Shown here: positions 1-8,785 of the stretch, piece after piece | How the letters are laid out: each line of letters opens with the position of its first letter | How positions within the stretch are numbered: the first letter of the stretch is position 1 | DNA from: Pontibacter akesuensis | GTDB lineage: Bacteria; Bacteroidota; Bacteroidia; Cytophagales; Hymenobacteraceae | Assembly (NCBI RefSeq): GCF_001611675.1 | Contig: NZ_CP014766.1 | Location: 124,001 to 188,000, forward strand | DNA length: 64,000 nt | Direction of reading: 5' to 3' | Translations under genes and position numbers: made by a program | Notes under the pieces: generated by a model | The model's database searches: none | What the model was told of the DNA's origin: nothing | The model's input: the letters and a program-made list of their open reading frames with translations, nothing else

Positions 1-677
1 TGGTTGCCATCCTGATAAAGCTAGAGTCGAAAGGTCCCGTGTTCTATTACTCCTACCGGGTGGGTACCGGCTATAAAATCTTTAAGTTCTGGAAGTTCCG
101 CTCAATGCGGCAGGACGCCGAGCACTTACTGGAGTCTGTTAAAGGGCAAAACCAGTACACCTCCGGGCATAGCTTTGATGCTGCACTGGATGGGGGCCTC
201 TGCGCGGCATGCGCCAGCGCAGGCACCGAGTGCCTGAATAAACTGATTGACATGCAAGGCAAATCCATCTGTGAGAAAGAGTATCAGCTAGCAAAAAAAG
301 CCACCTCCGGATCGGCGTTCATTAAGATAGCCAATGACCCGCGCATCACAAGGTTGGGCACGTTCCTGCGCAACACAAGTATAGATGAGCTTCCGCAACT
401 GTACAATGTGCTGCGGGGCGACATGTCGATTGTGGGAAACCGGCCGCTCCCACTCTACGAGGCAGAGAAGATCACCACCGACCAGTTTGCCGCCCGCTTT
501 ATTGCCCCCGCAGGAATAACGGGCCTGTGGCAGGTGAGCCGGCGTGGCGGGCACTACATGTCGGAGGATGAGCGAAAAGCCCTGGACATTGAATATGCAG
601 AGGAATACTCCATGAAAAAAGACATCCTTATAATCCTTAAAACTTTACCCGCATTGTTTCAAAAACAAAACGTTTGA
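1..677 (+). CDS. Initiating sugar-phosphate transferase, 5' end outside the window
   Basis: Bacterial sugar transferase (WbaP/WcaJ/PssY-type polyprenyl-phosphate glycosyl-1-phosphate transferase), which loads the first sugar-phosphate onto the lipid carrier at the inner membrane. The open frame runs from base 3, so the gene begins upstream; a GTG at 39 is internal, because the residues before it (IKLESKGPVFYY) already belong to the family core. Seen: KFRSM, then DPRITRLG, SIDELPQL, LRGDMSIVGNRPLP and GLWQVSRRG, all in family order. A roughly 50-residue insertion between KFRSM and DPRITR carries four cysteines (bases 201-272, C-x2-C-x6-C-x12-C). Its stop overlaps the next ATG by one base (TGATG). 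It probably starts the repeat unit of the downstream locus. Confidence 0.93.
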   Translation, partial: VAILIKLESKGPVFYYSYRVGTGYKIFKFWKFRSMRQDAEHLLESVKGQNQYTSGHSFDAALDGGLCAACASAGTECLNKLIDMQGKSICEKEYQLAKKATSGSAFIKIANDPRITRLGTFLRNTSIDELPQLYNVLRGDMSIVGNRPLPLYEAEKITTDQFAARFIAPAGITGLWQVSRRGGHYMSEDERKALDIEYAEEYSMKKDILIILKTLPALFQKQNV

Positions 678-1426
678 TGAAAAAACTCTCTCTAACTGTG
701 CTATTTGCTATGTACGTGCTGCTAGCCTTTAGCCAAACCAAGCCAGACACCACAGGCTCCCGAATCGATTTGTTCTTCAACTCACCGGACATTGCGCTTC
801 CGCTCCTGTACAACGCTGCCATAGCGCGCGCCGCAGAAATGGAAAGGCTCGATGCCGAGGAGCAACTGGCGGAAGAGCAAATAAAGCTGAGCAAGCGGCA
901 GATCCTTTCGGGTATATCCATTGGCGGTGGCTACAACTGGGGCTCCCGGTTCCGGTACTCAGATGCCGAACAGATATCCAACCCCTGGAACCCTTTTGTG
1001 CTGCCGGTGCAGGCATTTTACAATGTAGGCGTAAACGTGGGCTTCCCCCTGCTTAGCATTGTGAACCGCAAAAGCCAGATCAAAGCAAGCATGTTGGCTT
1101 TGAAACAGGTTAAAACCGACCAAAAGCTGACAGAGCGCGAAATCAGAGAGCAGATCATTACGCTGTACCAGGAACTGGTGCTATCCCGAAAAGTCATGGA
1201 AAACGCGCAGGATGCGTTTCAATCCGCCAAAGTCAGCAAGCAAATCGCGGAGAAACGATTCAGACAAGGCGAACTGCAGGTAGACGAGCAGATGCAGGTA
1301 TTAGACTTTTACAGCAAAGCAGGCCTGGCATTAGAGCAAGCCAAAAGCGTTTACCTGACCAATTACCTCTTGCTGGAAGAGCGCTTAGGGATGACTATTT
1401 ATAACTTAATGAACGACGCCAAATGA
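677..1426 (+). CDS. Half-length TolC-family outer membrane protein
   Basis: A 249-residue secreted protein: signal peptide MKKLSLTVLFAMYVLLAFSQ, then long charged amphipathic helices with one beta-like segment (GISIGGGYNW ... VGVNVGFPLLS). This is the pattern of a single TolC repeat (outer membrane factor); full TolC proteins have two such repeats in about 420-480 residues. The ATG at 677 is preferred over a TTG one codon earlier because it overlaps the upstream stop. It ends in an ATGA overlap with the Wzc-like gene, so the two are probably translationally coupled. I infer that it provides the outer-membrane exit for the polysaccharide in place of a Wza-type protein, since no Wza is visible. 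Family assignment is good; the role is inferred. Confidence 0.8.
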   Translation: MKKLSLTVLFAMYVLLAFSQTKPDTTGSRIDLFFNSPDIALPLLYNAAIARAAEMERLDAEEQLAEEQIKLSKRQILSGISIGGGYNWGSRFRYSDAEQISNPWNPFVLPVQAFYNVGVNVGFPLLSIVNRKSQIKASMLALKQVKTDQKLTEREIREQIITLYQELVLSRKVMENAQDAFQSAKVSKQIAEKRFRQGELQVDEQMQVLDFYSKAGLALEQAKSVYLTNYLLLEERLGMTIYNLMNDAK

Positions 1427-3624
1427 CACTTCGAGACTTTAATAGACTGATGCGCCGGAATTGGTTGCTTCTATTGGCTATCCCTTTGATAACCGCTATA
1501 TCCATCTTTTTCTTTGCCCGCGACCAGGACAAACTCTATAGTTCAGACACTGTGCTTTATACAGGTATTGCCACTGGTTCACGTATTGCAAATGGTGAAA
1601 AAGAGGCGCCCAAAGCTGCCGATAATGCCTATGGCAACATGCTCTCGCTCATGAACTCGCGCGAGATAAAAGAGGAGGTGATTACACGGCTGATAGCCTC
1701 TCATTTAATGCTGCCCGGCCCGGACCCGAGTGTGGTGAGTGAAAAAACATACGAGCGCCTGCACGAAGTTATTCCTGCCTCCCTCAAAAAGAAACTGGTG
1801 GGCAAGACGATGGAAGAAACAACCCGGAACATCAGGAAGTATTACACGGCAGACACCAGTAACCCTATTTATAACCTCATCAACTCCGGCGACCCAGTAT
1901 ATTCGACGGATGCGTTCGAGGAAATGATGACCGAACGGATGGGCGCAAGTGATTTAATAAAAGTTTCTTATACCTCTAATGACCCTGCCACCACGTTCCA
2001 CACGTTGGAGAACCTGATAAATGTATTTACCCGCAAGCACGAGGAACTGTTTATGGGGCAAAACAAATCGGTCATGGGCTACTTCGACTCATCTACGGAG
2101 GAGGCGTATGAAAAACTCAAATCAGCACAGGAGAAACTGCTGGCCTTCCAAAGGGCAAACAACATTGTAGACTACGATCAGCAAATCGCTTCTTCCTCTG
2201 CAGTGAAAACACAGGCAGAAGAGCAGTACAAAGAGGTGGAGATGCTGTATATCGGTGCTCTTACTGCCCTGAAGGCGGCAGAAAACAAGTTAAGCGGACG
2301 TGGTGCCTCTAACCTTAAAAGCCAGGAGATAATACGGCTTCGGAATGAGCTTTCAGAACTGAATACCCAGATCATGGAGCTGGAGCTACAGCGTTCTCCC
2401 CAGCCAGACAACAACGAGCGCCTCACAAGACTGAAGCAGGAAGCGCAGACAGTATCAGATAAGATTGCCGATAACGTTGCCGCCTACGAAGGGAATAATA
2501 CCGCAGAAGGTGTCCCAATAACAGGCGTTCTGAACACGTACGTGCAGAATACTATACTCGTGGAAGAGTTGAAGAGTAAGTTGGATGTGCTCCGCAGACA
2601 GCGCGATGCCTCCTCCGGAGAGTATGAGGAGTTGGCGCCGCTGGGCTCACAGTTCAACAACCTGAAGCGTGATGTGGAAGTGGCAGAGCAAGAGTATACC
2701 GCTCAGTTAGAAGGCCTGAAGCAAAGCAAGCTGAACCAGCAAAATATTGCCATGGCTTCCAACCTAAAGGTGATCGACCCGCCATACTTCCCTATAAAGT
2801 CGACAGGGGCCAGTTTGATTATGCTTGTGCTGTTTGGCTTCTTCGGTGCATTTTTGTTGACAAGTGCGGGAGTTTTTGCCGCCGATAAACTGGACAACTC
2901 CCTCAGGAAGCCAGAGCTGGCTTTAAAGACCATCAACTTTCCGATTCTGGGCGTTCTGCCTGAAACAACGGGCAAGCCCAGCGCCAAGCAGCTGGATGAG
3001 GTGAAAAGAGCAGAGGATCAGCTGGCCCGCCAGGTGTTGCTTAAACTGCAGCAGCAGCGCAACCCTAACAGTCCGCGCGTAATTGGTGTGTTAAGCAGCT
3101 ACTCCGGCGAAGGCAAAACCACAGTGGCCAATGCACTGGCCAATAGCCTGCACAACATGGGCATAGAGGTTGTGAGTTTCATACCGGATGGGCATGCCTT
3201 CCCGGATGCACTTTTCGATACCACCACCTACTACTCCCCGGTGAATGGCGTACGTTCAGACTCGGCTTTATCTGAGATGTCGGGCAGAAGCCTGAACAGC
3301 ACAGATGTAGTGATTATTGAGTTCCCGCCACTGTTAGAATCAGTTTACCCGGTGCTGCTGTTAGAGCGCCTCGACATGATTCTGGTTACCGTTCAAACAA
3401 ACCGTACCTGGGAGCAGGCGGACAAAACAGTATTTGAAAACATCGAGAAGATCACAAATGCGCCGATAGAGGTTGTGCTGAACGGCGTGCTGCAGCAGTA
3501 TGTGCAGGATTACGTGGGCGCGCCTGCTAAATCGTTGCCAGCGCCAACGCGCCCGGCACCAACAGAAGACGCGCACCAGAAACTGGGGAAATGGGAGAAA
3601 GAAACCCCCATACTTAACCCGTAG
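1423..3624 (+). CDS. Wzc/GumC-like polysaccharide co-polymerase with degenerate tyrosine-kinase domain
   Basis: Inner-membrane chain-length determinant of 733 residues. An N-terminal membrane helix (about 13-30) is followed by a long periplasmic coiled-coil Wzz region (about 200-440), a second membrane helix (about 460-485) and a cytoplasmic P-loop domain. Walker A is intact (SGEGKTT, K565). At the Walker A' position, where BY-kinases have an Asp (VIIDxPP), this protein reads VVIIEFPP (E633). The C-terminal tail (PAPTRPAPTEDAHQKLGKW) has no tyrosine cluster. Known: BY-kinases autophosphorylate a C-terminal Tyr cluster to control polymer length. Inferred: this copy is a scaffold or binds ATP without a normal phosphorylation cycle. 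ATGA overlap with the TolC-like gene. Confidence 0.9.
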   Translation: MTLRDFNRLMRRNWLLLLAIPLITAISIFFFARDQDKLYSSDTVLYTGIATGSRIANGEKEAPKAADNAYGNMLSLMNSREIKEEVITRLIASHLMLPGPDPSVVSEKTYERLHEVIPASLKKKLVGKTMEETTRNIRKYYTADTSNPIYNLINSGDPVYSTDAFEEMMTERMGASDLIKVSYTSNDPATTFHTLENLINVFTRKHEELFMGQNKSVMGYFDSSTEEAYEKLKSAQEKLLAFQRANNIVDYDQQIASSSAVKTQAEEQYKEVEMLYIGALTALKAAENKLSGRGASNLKSQEIIRLRNELSELNTQIMELELQRSPQPDNNERLTRLKQEAQTVSDKIADNVAAYEGNNTAEGVPITGVLNTYVQNTILVEELKSKLDVLRRQRDASSGEYEELAPLGSQFNNLKRDVEVAEQEYTAQLEGLKQSKLNQQNIAMASNLKVIDPPYFPIKSTGASLIMLVLFGFFGAFLLTSAGVFAADKLDNSLRKPELALKTINFPILGVLPETTGKPSAKQLDEVKRAEDQLARQVLLKLQQQRNPNSPRVIGVLSSYSGEGKTTVANALANSLHNMGIEVVSFIPDGHAFPDALFDTTTYYSPVNGVRSDSALSEMSGRSLNSTDVVIIEFPPLLESVYPVLLLERLDMILVTVQTNRTWEQADKTVFENIEKITNAPIEVVLNGVLQQYVQDYVGAPAKSLPAPTRPAPTEDAHQKLGKWEKETPILNP

Positions 3625-3673
3625 CCTGTACGTCACCTTAAAACGCTAGTCCCTTAGTAGCTAAAGATTCGAT

Positions 3674-5128
3674 ATGAGGCAGTTTGCTTTTATTGCAGAG
3701 CGTAAAACGGTCGGCATTCTCCTGCCAGTGGCAACGCTTATTGCCGTTGGCATCGGATGGCTTACCGCAAACATCGGCATACTTGTCCCAGGCATGCTGG
3801 TGCTGCTGGCGGTGGCTATACCGTTTGTTCTTGCTGTATTCTACAACCCCAGACTGGGGCTGAAGGCCACCATTATCTACTGCTTCTTTCTTTTTGGGAT
3901 AGCGCGCGAAGTAGGAGGTTTCCCTTACGGCCTGTTGGTGGACGGTTTACTGGTCTTCACCTGGATAGCTGTTTTTTTCAGCAATTCAAAAGCACTTGAT
4001 TGGGACAACATAAAGAATGACCTCTGCCTGATCACACTGCTTTGGTTTCTGATAACGGTACTGGAACTGGCCAACCCGGCAGATGCCAGCCCGATGGGAT
4101 GGTTACAGGAGATGCGAGGCACTGCGCTGTACTGGCTGCTGGCAGTGCCGCTCTCCCTGATGCTTTTCAACACCAACAAAGACCTGAATTCTTTCTTGAC
4201 CATCATCATTGTACTGTCGGTGGTGGCCGCCCTGGTTGGCATTAAGCAGTTGCATATCGGTTTATCTACCGGTGAGCAGGCTTTCCTGGATGCCGGTGCA
4301 AACAAAACGCACATCCTTTTCGGAAAGCTCCGGGTTTTCTCCCTTTACAGCGATGCCGGGCAGTTTGGCGCATCACAGGCACACCTTTGCCTTGTGGCCC
4401 TGGTATTGGCACTGGGGCCATTTAAAATTTGGATACGGGTGCTCCTGTTAGCTGCGGCAGGCATACTTTTTTACGGCATGTTAATCTCAGGAACGCGTGG
4501 GGCACTTTTCGCCCTGGTAGTGGGTGTTGCCGTGGCACTGTTCCTGAGCAAGAATTTCAAGATACTGCTGCTTGGCTCCTTCCTGGCCCTTTCCGGCCTT
4601 TTCATCCTGAAGTATACGTATATCGGCAACAGCAGCTACCACATATACCGTCTGCGCACTGCCTTAAACCCGGAAGATGCTTCACTAGGCGTACGACTAT
4701 ACAACCAGGAGCGCCTCGCTGAGTATCTGGATACCCGCCCTTTTGGCGGTGGTGTTGGCGTGATCGGCTACTGGGGCGAGCGGTATAACTCCGACAAATA
4801 CCTTTCCACCATCCCACCCGATAGTTACTGGGTAAAAGTCTGGGCTAGTTACGGCATCGTCGGCTTTATCATCTGGTTTGGAATGATGATGTACATACTT
4901 GGCAAATGCTGCGGCATTGTCTGGCGCATTCAGGACAAAGCGCTCCGCATAAAGTTAATGGCTCTGACGGCAGGTGCGGCTGGCATTCTCTTCTGCAGCT
5001 ACGGCAATGAGGTGATCAATGCCATGCCGTCAGCAATTATAGTGTATGTCTCCTGGGCCTTCGTCTTTCTGGGGCCAAAGATGGATAAAAAAATTCTAAA
5101 CGATTCCGTTGCTCAAGCTAATGCTTAA
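3674..5128 (+). CDS. O-antigen polymerase/ligase (Wzy/WaaL-like membrane protein)
   Basis: A 484-residue polytopic membrane protein with about eleven hydrophobic segments. A large periplasmic loop follows the segment with SGTRGALFALVVG, a signature position of the Wzy_C (O-antigen ligase/polymerase) family. The loop contains the RLYNQERL and GGGVGVIGYWG stretch common in these enzymes. The ATG at 3674 follows a 49-base gap after the Wzc-like gene, and the 3' end overlaps the next gene by 8 bases. With the Wzx-type flippase at about 12 kb it completes a Wzx/Wzy-dependent assembly line. Polymerase and ligase cannot be told apart from sequence alone; the location next to Wzc favours polymerase. 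Confidence 0.88.
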   Translation: MRQFAFIAERKTVGILLPVATLIAVGIGWLTANIGILVPGMLVLLAVAIPFVLAVFYNPRLGLKATIIYCFFLFGIAREVGGFPYGLLVDGLLVFTWIAVFFSNSKALDWDNIKNDLCLITLLWFLITVLELANPADASPMGWLQEMRGTALYWLLAVPLSLMLFNTNKDLNSFLTIIIVLSVVAALVGIKQLHIGLSTGEQAFLDAGANKTHILFGKLRVFSLYSDAGQFGASQAHLCLVALVLALGPFKIWIRVLLLAAAGILFYGMLISGTRGALFALVVGVAVALFLSKNFKILLLGSFLALSGLFILKYTYIGNSSYHIYRLRTALNPEDASLGVRLYNQERLAEYLDTRPFGGGVGVIGYWGERYNSDKYLSTIPPDSYWVKVWASYGIVGFIIWFGMMMYILGKCCGIVWRIQDKALRIKLMALTAGAAGILFCSYGNEVINAMPSAIIVYVSWAFVFLGPKMDKKILNDSVAQANA

Positions 5129-6020
5129 ACCTTTAGTTTCAGTTATATCTGTTAATTACAACCAGGCGGCGCTTACGTGTGCCATGGTGGCTTCCCTTCG
5201 TGAGGTAACGTACCCTAACGTAGAGATCATTGTGGTGGATAACGCCTCTCCCACAGATGACCCTACTGTGATAGTGGAGACGTACCCGGAAGTTAAGCTC
5301 ATAAGATCTGAAGCGAATTTAGGTTTTGCCGGGGGAAACAACCTGGGCATACAGCAGGCACAGGGAGCGTATTTGCTCTTCCTGAACAACGACACTGAGG
5401 TGGCACCCGACTTTCTGGAGCCATTGGTGGAACTCTTCGAGAATAACAGCCAGGCAGGCATCGCCTCCCCAAAAATCATCTTTTATGGGACCGACAACGT
5501 CATCCAGTACGCAGGTTCCACAGGCATTAACCCCTGGACAGGCCGAAGCAAAGGAATTGGAAGCCAGGAAACAGACATGGGGCAGTACAACACCTCTATG
5601 CAAACCGCGCTGGCCGACGGGGCAGCCATGATGGTGCCCCGGCGCGTGATAGACCAGGTGGGCCTGATGCCGGAAATGTATTTTCTCTACTACGAGGAGC
5701 TGGACTGGTGCGAAATGATTAAACGTGCCGGTTTTACGTGCCACTACATCGCCAACTCCACCATCTACCACAAAGAGTCAATGTCGGTTGGGAAGGTATC
5801 GGTTTTAAAGACTTACTACATGAACCGTAACCGGCTACTATTTATCCGCAGAAACATAAAGGGGTGGCCATTCTGGAGCAGCACCTTTATATTTTTTATG
5901 GCTGCAATTCCCAAAAAAACAGTGCAGTTTGCTTTACGGCTCCAGGGGAAACACCTGGTGGCGATCGGCCGTGGCCTGTGGTGGAACTTTACCAATATAA
6001 ACCGATCGAAAGCAGGCTAA
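5121..6020 (+). CDS. Glycosyltransferase family 2 (WbbL/rhamnosyltransferase-like)
   Basis: A 299-residue cytoplasmic GT-A enzyme. Seen: SVNYNQAALT at the N-terminus, VVDNASPTD, the nucleotide-sugar loop NLGFAGGNN, the metal-binding LFLNNDTEV, and the catalytic-site motif YFLYYEELDWC. This combination is typical of rhamnosyltransferase-like GT2 enzymes. The ATG at 5121 is chosen over a TTG at 5109; it overlaps the end of the polymerase gene by 8 bases and leaves the family N-terminus (LVSVISVNYN) intact. It probably adds an internal sugar of the repeat unit; the sugar cannot be read from sequence. Confidence 0.9.
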   Translation: MLKPLVSVISVNYNQAALTCAMVASLREVTYPNVEIIVVDNASPTDDPTVIVETYPEVKLIRSEANLGFAGGNNLGIQQAQGAYLLFLNNDTEVAPDFLEPLVELFENNSQAGIASPKIIFYGTDNVIQYAGSTGINPWTGRSKGIGSQETDMGQYNTSMQTALADGAAMMVPRRVIDQVGLMPEMYFLYYEELDWCEMIKRAGFTCHYIANSTIYHKESMSVGKVSVLKTYYMNRNRLLFIRRNIKGWPFWSSTFIFFMAAIPKKTVQFALRLQGKHLVAIGRGLWWNFTNINRSKAG

Positions 6021-6141
6021 ACCGGTATATTTTGACACCAATATTTTTCATGATTCAATGAGCATTACCTGCCATAAAGTCTACTGTTAATTGACAGGTA
6101 AAGCAGGCAGCAGCAACTTATAATAGGCTTAAAATTAGAGT

Positions 6142-7347
6142 ATGACACTGATTTATTTATTTATACAAACGATACTATATGGCGCTGCTGCTTACCTGCT
6201 GTTCAATTGTGCATACCTCCTTTTCTTTGCTGTAGCCGGGCATACCAAACTTAAAAGGGGCGAGCTTCCTCCTGCACATACCTTTCGGAATGTGTGTGTG
6301 CTGATCCCGGCTTACCGCGAGGACGTGGTTATACTTGAGAGTGCCCAGACCGCGCTCCAGCATTCTTACGGTGGCGAATTAGATGTTATTGTGATTGCTG
6401 ACGGACTGAAGGCCGCAACCATTGCAGCACTCCGGCAGAAGGGTGCCAAGGTTGTTGAAGTCAGTTTTGAGAGAAGCACGAAAGGGAAAGCGCTTTTAGA
6501 AGCCATGCGAATATTGCCCCCTGACCTGTATGAGGTGGCAGTGGTGCTGGATGTAGACAACATTATGGGTAACGATGTACTGGAAGAGGTGAATAACGCT
6601 TTTGAGGCTGGTTATAAGGTAGTGCAATGTCACCGGCGGGCAAAAAACATTGACTCAGCCTTTGCCTTGCTCGATGCCTGTAACGAAGAAATAAGCAATC
6701 ACATTTTCAGAAAAGGGCATTTTGCCCTGGGTATGTCCCCCTCCCTGATCGGTTCCGGTATGGCTTTCGAATTCTCCTACTTAAAGCGGCTACTGGCCGA
6801 TATAGGCGAGACAGTGGGCGAGGACAAAGAACTAGATTATCGCATTCTCAAAGACCGGGAGAAAGTATGCTACCTCAACAAAATCTATGTGTACGATGAG
6901 AAAATCGAGAACGCGAAGGTGTTTACACAGCAACGAACCCGTTGGATGTCGACGCAGCTGGAATACGTGAAAAAGTACACGCTGCAAGGAACTGCCCATT
7001 TGTTCCGGTTTGGGAATGTGGGCTACTTCGATAAGGTGCTGCAGACACTGCTGCTGCCAAAGGTACTTTTGATTGGGTGTGTGGGGGTCTTTTTGCTTCT
7101 CTCAAGCTTAATTTCCTTTGGCCCTCCTGCATGGTTTTGGGGAGCTCTGCTGTTGGCGTTGAACATAGCTTTGCTGATTGCGCTGCCAAGGTACCTCTAC
7201 AACCGGAGGCTCCTGTTAGCTATACTTCATTTACCCTGGGCGCTCGTGTGCATGTGTGCCGCACTCTTCAGGTTAAACAGAACCAAATCATCTTTTTTAC
7301 CGACACCGCATACTTCGAAAGCAGTTACGTCAGATTTAAACGATTAA
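6142..7347 (+). CDS. Membrane glycosyltransferase family 2 (processive type, QxxRW)
   Basis: A 401-residue protein with an N-terminal membrane helix (about 5-30), a GT2 catalytic domain and three to four C-terminal helices (about 295-390). Motifs in order: IPAYRED, VIADG, VVLDVDN (DxD), a GEDKELDYR acceptor-site acid and QQRTRW (QxxRW). The last is the hallmark of processive or membrane-attached enzymes such as cellulose and hyaluronan synthases. A 121-base gap separates it from the previous GT2. It could polymerise a homopolymer or add single sugars; the architecture does not decide. Confidence 0.88.
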   Translation: MTLIYLFIQTILYGAAAYLLFNCAYLLFFAVAGHTKLKRGELPPAHTFRNVCVLIPAYREDVVILESAQTALQHSYGGELDVIVIADGLKAATIAALRQKGAKVVEVSFERSTKGKALLEAMRILPPDLYEVAVVLDVDNIMGNDVLEEVNNAFEAGYKVVQCHRRAKNIDSAFALLDACNEEISNHIFRKGHFALGMSPSLIGSGMAFEFSYLKRLLADIGETVGEDKELDYRILKDREKVCYLNKIYVYDEKIENAKVFTQQRTRWMSTQLEYVKKYTLQGTAHLFRFGNVGYFDKVLQTLLLPKVLLIGCVGVFLLLSSLISFGPPAWFWGALLLALNIALLIALPRYLYNRRLLLAILHLPWALVCMCAALFRLNRTKSSFLPTPHTSKAVTSDLND

Positions 7348-7358
7348 AAACAAGCCTT

Positions 7359-7442
7359 ATGCCATTCGAAATAATCATATTCCCAGCCATCCTCTTTCTT
7401 GTGATCGGCTTTATAAGTGGCTTGAAAACCGGTAAAAAATAG
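7359..7442 (+). CDS. Possible 27-residue single-span membrane miniprotein
   Basis: A short open frame 11 bases after the GT2 stop: ATG, then PFEIIIFPAILFLVIGFISG and a basic tail LKTGKK. It is essentially one hydrophobic helix with a positively charged C-terminus, the usual look of bacterial membrane miniproteins. No Shine-Dalgarno sequence is seen, but few genes here have one. It could be chance, since AT-rich DNA readily yields hydrophobic codons. The position between two membrane glycosyltransferases and the clean basic tail make it worth listing. Confidence 0.35.
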   Translation: MPFEIIIFPAILFLVIGFISGLKTGKK

Positions 7443-7497
7443 CCTAAAAGCAGCCGGCAACAATTGCACAACAGGTAAACCCAGGTTTTCCTGTGCT

Positions 7498-8742
7498 ATG
7501 TTTTATACCCTAAGAGACCAAAAAACGATGGAGCTTTTTCTCAAAGTATGTTTCTGGACTGCCATTTCGGTTGTATTCTATACTTACATCGGGTATGGAA
7601 TAGTAGCTTGGGTTTGGGCCAAAAGCCTTTCGAAACTGCGAAAAGGAGAAGCGCTTGCCCCCTTTGAGCCTGAGGTAACTTTAATCGTACCCGCCTACAA
7701 CGAAGCCTGCATATTGGAAAGCAAAATCAAGGACTGCCTTGCCCTAAGCTACCCAGCAGCTAAACTCCGAATTATGTTTATCACAGATGGCTCGACGGAC
7801 AAACCAGAAGCCATACTTGCCAAATATCCCCGGATACAACACCTGCACATTGCCACGCGTGGCGGAAAATCATTGGCCGAAAACAGGGCAATGGAGCATG
7901 TGCGTACGCCATTTGTAATCTTCACCGACTGCAACACCTATCTGAACAGGGAAGCTGTGCGGGAGATGGTAAAGCATTACCAGGATCCGGCCGTAGGGGC
8001 TGTGTCCGGAGAGAAAAAAGTAATGACATTAGACTCTTTATCCGGATCGGGGGAAGGTCTTTACTGGAAGTATGAGTCATTCCTGAAACGCTGCGATTCC
8101 GACATCCATAGTTTGATGGGAGCCGCCGGGGAGCTAGTGTCTTTCAGGACCAGCCTATACCAGCCACTCGAAGCCGATACCATTCTGGATGACTTTGTGC
8201 AGTCGTTACGTATTGTGGAGAAAGGGTATAAAGTGGTGTATGAGCCACAGGCGTTTGCCATGGAAGACCCCTCTAACTCGATGGCCGATGAAATGAAGCG
8301 CAAGATCCGGATCTGCGCCGGCGGCTGGCAGTCGATGGTCCGCCTGAAGTCCTTGCTTCTCCCCTTCCGGCAACCGGTGGTAACGTTTCTTTACATTTCG
8401 CACCGGGTGCTGCGCTGGAGCCTGACACCTGCTTTGCTTGCGCTGTTGCTGCCCCTGAACCTGGGCCTTGCTTACCTGCAGGGCGGCCTCTATACTTGGT
8501 TTTTTGTGGCGCAGCTGCTCTTCTACGCCGCTGCGTGGGTGGCCTGGCTGGCAGATGCCAAGGGGCATAAGCTAAAACCGCTTCTGGTTCCGCTATACTT
8601 TACCATGATGAACGTGGCTGTGTTTGCCGGATTTCTGAGGTACATCCGCAAGGCTCAGCCTGCGGCTTGGGAAAAGGCCGAACGAAACATCCATACTCCT
8701 GCGGCAGCTGCCTTTGCGCAGGATATGAGGAAAGCCTCCTGA
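7498..8742 (+). CDS. Membrane glycosyltransferase family 2
   Basis: A 414-residue GT2 with an N-terminal membrane helix (FWTAISVVFYTYIGYGIVAW) and about four C-terminal helices. Seen: VTLIVPAYNE, FITDGSTD, VIFTDCNTYL at the DxD position, GELVSFRTS, and KIRICAGGWQSM in place of the QxxRW block. The last variant is typical of the Bacteroidota branch related to poly-GlcNAc synthases. An alternative ATG at 7528 (MELFLKV) would give a more usual N-terminus. The acceptor and sugar are unknown. It follows two other glycosyltransferases of the same locus. Confidence 0.87.
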   Translation: MFYTLRDQKTMELFLKVCFWTAISVVFYTYIGYGIVAWVWAKSLSKLRKGEALAPFEPEVTLIVPAYNEACILESKIKDCLALSYPAAKLRIMFITDGSTDKPEAILAKYPRIQHLHIATRGGKSLAENRAMEHVRTPFVIFTDCNTYLNREAVREMVKHYQDPAVGAVSGEKKVMTLDSLSGSGEGLYWKYESFLKRCDSDIHSLMGAAGELVSFRTSLYQPLEADTILDDFVQSLRIVEKGYKVVYEPQAFAMEDPSNSMADEMKRKIRICAGGWQSMVRLKSLLLPFRQPVVTFLYISHRVLRWSLTPALLALLLPLNLGLAYLQGGLYTWFFVAQLLFYAAAWVAWLADAKGHKLKPLLVPLYFTMMNVAVFAGFLRYIRKAQPAAWEKAERNIHTPAAAAFAQDMRKAS

Positions 8743-8785
8743 TCCGCCACTTCTTGTTTAACCTGACGCTTATTTTATTATAATA

